Shown: piece by piece, positions 61,708 through 64,000 of the stretch | How the letters are laid out: every line of letters begins with the position of its first letter | How positions within the stretch are numbered: position 1 is the stretch's first letter | Assembly: GCF_001677335.1 (NCBI RefSeq) | Contig: NZ_LZYB01000002.1 | Location: forward strand, 434,001-498,000 | From: Erythrobacter dokdonensis DSW-74 | GTDB lineage: Bacteria; Pseudomonadota; Alphaproteobacteria; Sphingomonadales; Sphingomonadaceae | DNA: 64,000 nucleotides | Reading direction: 5' to 3' | The notes under the pieces: generated by a model | Databases searched by the model: none | What the model was told of the DNA's origin: nothing | The model's input: only the letters and a program-made list of their open reading frames with translations | Translations under genes and position numbers: made by a program

Positions 61708-63579
61708 TTATCCCATGTCTTCCGCCGGAGCGGAGTCGTCCCCCGTGGCCACCGGAGCAGCCTTTCTGCGTCCGAAAGCCTTCAGGCGTTCGTCAACTGT
61801 CATGAGCTGTGTGCGCAGCCTGGTCTGTTCCGCGAACGATCCTTCGGGATCGCTGTCGAAACGGGCTATCGTGGCCGCAAGCGCAGCCTCCAGCGCCGGT
61901 CGTTCGACCAGCAGCGACACAGCTTCGGCCAGTTCCTCGCACGCATCGCCGGTGGATGTGCCTTCATCAAGAAAGGCGTAACGGATGTCTGCCGGCGGGG
62001 CAGGGTGACCTAGTGATTCGCATATGGCGGTTGGCGCGCGCGAATCAAGCCTTTCTGCAAGTTCGAAGAGCGATTCGATCGCGGGCGCGGATTTCGGGTC
62101 ATAGCTGGCGAGGCGGGAAAGCGCTTCGGCGTGGCGGCGGATTTCCCGTGGGAAGCGCGCAAGGCCGACGATAACGGCCTGGAACAGCTCTTGCCGCTGC
62201 CCCCCCGACATGACTGCCGAAAGCCGGGCACGTGCATCGTCCGAAAGGCCTGCCGGGGCTGGCGCGGCTGCGCGGCGCGGCCCGCGCTGCATCGGAGCAG
62301 ACCGGGGCGGGCGCGGCGGGTAGGCGAAGGCGGAAAAGCGGTCGGACAGTTCGCGACGATAAAGCGCCTTGATCTCCGGATCGGCGATGGTGTCGACATG
62401 CGCCATAAGCCGCGCCTTCAGTCCGGCCTTGGCTTCCGGCGTTGAGAGGGGCTGGGCATCGCGCTCGAATTCCCACAGCGTGTCGATCAGGCTGGCGGGC
62501 TTTTCCAGGATCCGCTCCATCGCAGCCTTGCCCCGGGTCTTGATCAGGTCATCGGGGTCGAGTCCGGCAGGCAGGCGCACGATCGCGAGCGAGCGCATCG
62601 GAGCGAGCAGCGGCAGCGCCCGCGCAATCGCCCGCATCGCCGCGCGCTGGCCTGCCGCATCGCCATCGAAACACAGCACCGGCACCTCGACCATGCGCCA
62701 CAGCAACTCGAGCTGCATTTCGGTGAGCGCAGTGCCGAGCGGGGCGACCGCATCGGCAATGCCCGCATTGGCCAGCGCGATCACATCCATGTAGCCTTCG
62801 ACCACCACCACGCGGCCCGATTGGCGGGCGGCAGGGGCGGCGCGGTGGAGGTTGTAGAGCGTGCGGCCCTTGTCGAACAGCTCGGTGTCGGGCGAATTGA
62901 GATACTTTGCGATGCCGTCCCGCTTGTCGAGGATACGGCCCCCGAAGGCGATCACCCGCCCGCGCGCGTCCTGAATGGGGAGCATGACGCGGCCCCGGAA
63001 ACGATCGTAACGTTCGCCCTGCTCGGTGTGCGCGCGCATGCCTGCCCCTTCGAGCATCTCATCGCTGAATTGCGCCAGCGCCTTGGGTAGGGCCTGGCGT
63101 TCGTCGGGCGCCCAGCCGAAGCCGAATTCGCGGCATATGGCAGGCGAGAACCCGCGCCGCTGGAGATAGTCCCGAGCCACCCTGCCGCCGGGCGCGGCGA
63201 GGCTTTCGACGAAGAAGCGCTGCGCCGCCTCGGTGACATCGATCAGGCTGGCGCGCTGTTCGGCACGCTTGGCCATCTGCGGGTCCGGGGCAGGGACTTC
63301 CATCCCCGCCATCGCCGCCAGTTCCTTGATAGCGTCCATGAACTGGAGGCCCTGTTGGTCCACCATCCAGCTGATCGCATCGCCATGCGCCCCGCAGCCG
63401 AAGCAGTGGTAGAACTGCTTCTGGTCGTTGACGTAGAAACTCGGGGTCTTCTCGTCATGGAACGGGCAGCACCCCTTCCACTCGCGCCCCGCGCGCGTGA
63501 GCTTGACCGATCGCTGGACAAGCGAGGACAGCGTGATCCGCGCACGCAGCTCGTCTTTCCATTGCGGGGTGATGGCCAT
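61708..63579 (-). CDS. dnaG: DNA primase
   Basis: A 623-residue primase. The CHC2 zinc finger is C38-x2-H41 with C59-x2-C62, the TOPRIM domain has VVVVEGYMDVIALANAGI and LCFDGDAAGQRA, and a C-terminal helicase-binding part (about 430-600) follows. It makes RNA primers for replication. Located in the macromolecular synthesis cluster yqeY-dnaG-rpoD. Confidence 0.97.
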   Translation of the reverse strand: MAITPQWKDELRARITLSSLVQRSVKLTRAGREWKGCCPFHDEKTPSFYVNDQKQFYHCFGCGAHGDAISWMVDQQGLQFMDAIKELAAMAGMEVPAPDPQMAKRAEQRASLIDVTEAAQRFFVESLAAPGGRVARDYLQRRGFSPAICREFGFGWAPDERQALPKALAQFSDEMLEGAGMRAHTEQGERYDRFRGRVMLPIQDARGRVIAFGGRILDKRDGIAKYLNSPDTELFDKGRTLYNLHRAAPAARQSGRVVVVEGYMDVIALANAGIADAVAPLGTALTEMQLELLWRMVEVPVLCFDGDAAGQRAAMRAIARALPLLAPMRSLAIVRLPAGLDPDDLIKTRGKAAMERILEKPASLIDTLWEFERDAQPLSTPEAKAGLKARLMAHVDTIADPEIKALYRRELSDRFSAFAYPPRPPRSAPMQRGPRRAAAPAPAGLSDDARARLSAVMSGGQRQELFQAVIVGLARFPREIRRHAEALSRLASYDPKSAPAIESLFELAERLDSRAPTAICESLGHPAPPADIRYAFLDEGTSTGDACEELAEAVSLLVERPALEAALAATIARFDSDPEGSFAEQTRLRTQLMTVDERLKAFGRRKAAPVATGDDSAPAEDMG

Positions 63580-63639
63580 GGCAGATAGGTGCGCCCGAAC
63601 GCCGCTGCGTTCAAGCGCGCGCTGTGGAAGGAACTGTGG

Positions 63640-64000
63640 TCAGGACAGAGCCGCCTTTACCAGACCGCTTGCCAGCTTCCCGTCGAGCACCGCGCCGTGA
63701 CGGGCTTTGAGCTCTGCCATGACCGTGCCCATGTCCTTCATCGACGATGCACCGGTTTCGGCCTTGATCGCCTCGATCGCGGCACGGGTGGCGGCTTCGT
63801 CCATCATCTGGGGCAGGAATTCCTCGATAACGCTGAGTTCGGCCTTTTCCTTGTCGGCCAGTTCCTGCCGTCCGCCGCCTTCGTACATCTCGATCGATTC
63901 GCGGCGCTGCTTGGCCATTTTCTGGAGGACGCTCACCACCAGCTCGTCATCGGGAATGTTCTTCCCCGAAGTGCGCTCCTCGATGTCGCGGTCCTTGATC
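63640..64000 (-). CDS. GatB/YqeY-domain protein, 5' partial
   Basis: The frame is open to the right edge (the visible N-side reads IKDRDIEERTSGKNIPDDEL), so the true start is outside. VVSVLQKMAKQRRESIEMYE, ELADKEKAELSVIEEFLPQ and SMKDMGTVMAELKARHG are the YqeY core. The domain is related to the tail of GatB; the function is not settled. It ends 60 bp before the dnaG start. Confidence 0.92.
   Translation of the reverse strand, partial: IKDRDIEERTSGKNIPDDELVVSVLQKMAKQRRESIEMYEGGGRQELADKEKAELSVIEEFLPQMMDEAATRAAIEAIKAETGASSMKDMGTVMAELKARHGAVLDGKLASGLVKAALS

Overview
The window is a gene-dense, high-GC alphaproteobacterial chromosome segment, most likely from Sphingomonadales (Erythrobacteraceae/Sphingomonadaceae type). 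This rests on several traits seen together: LexA boxes of the GAAC-N7-GAAC type, an imuA/imuB/dnaE2 mutagenesis set, COQ4-family proteins, a PstA with a long extra N-terminal and periplasmic region, and the order yqeY-dnaG-rpoD. No insertion sequence, prophage, plasmid gene or CRISPR array is visible. No stretch longer than about 300 bp lacks a gene; the longest gap is the 277 bp between phoB and phoU.

Layout. 1-5.8 kb: end of a TPR protein, a BASS-type transporter, a TerC-like membrane protein, panB and an NSS transporter. 5.8-14.8 kb: an SOS mutagenesis island. One LexA box drives imuA-imuB; a second drives a tightly coupled operon of a radical SAM protein, a DUF4130-UdgX fusion and dnaE2. 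A PilZ gene lies between them. 14.8-21.3 kb: phosphate genes on the minus strand (phoR, then pstC-pstA-pstB-phoU, then phoB) with a PHO box before pstC; pstS is absent here. The phoU-phoB gap holds a near-perfect parS site and an 11-bp tandem repeat. 21.4-30.5 kb: tRNA-Glu, recJ and a mixed set of oxidoreductases, membrane proteins, an AHH/HNH-type protein and a CPBP protease.

30.5-37.6 kb: branched-chain amino acid genes. leuA is preceded by a leucine-rich leader peptide and complementary RNA segments, and ilvB-ilvN-ilvC form an operon with a hairpin before ilvB and another after ilvC. An I78-type lipoprotein and an alpha-hydroxy-acid oxidase lie close by. 37.6-45.4 kb: miaA and serB, divergent with overlapping start regions; two COQ4-family genes around a nitroreductase; purL; two small membrane proteins. 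45.4-53.7 kb: xseB-ispA-coaD, a cyclophilin, queA, an ABC-2 exporter, an outer-membrane barrel, tgt and a PchB-type chorismate mutase. 53.7-64 kb: rpsD, then nrdR-trmJ, glyA-rpiB, a sterol-desaturase-family protein, and yqeY-dnaG-rpoD.

The two strongest leads are the SOS island, where a putative DNA-repair radical SAM enzyme and a UdgX-type uracil-DNA crosslinker are co-transcribed with the translesion polymerase, and the leucine attenuator before leuA. The parS site suggests that the segment lies in the ParB-loaded part of the chromosome, usually near the replication origin.
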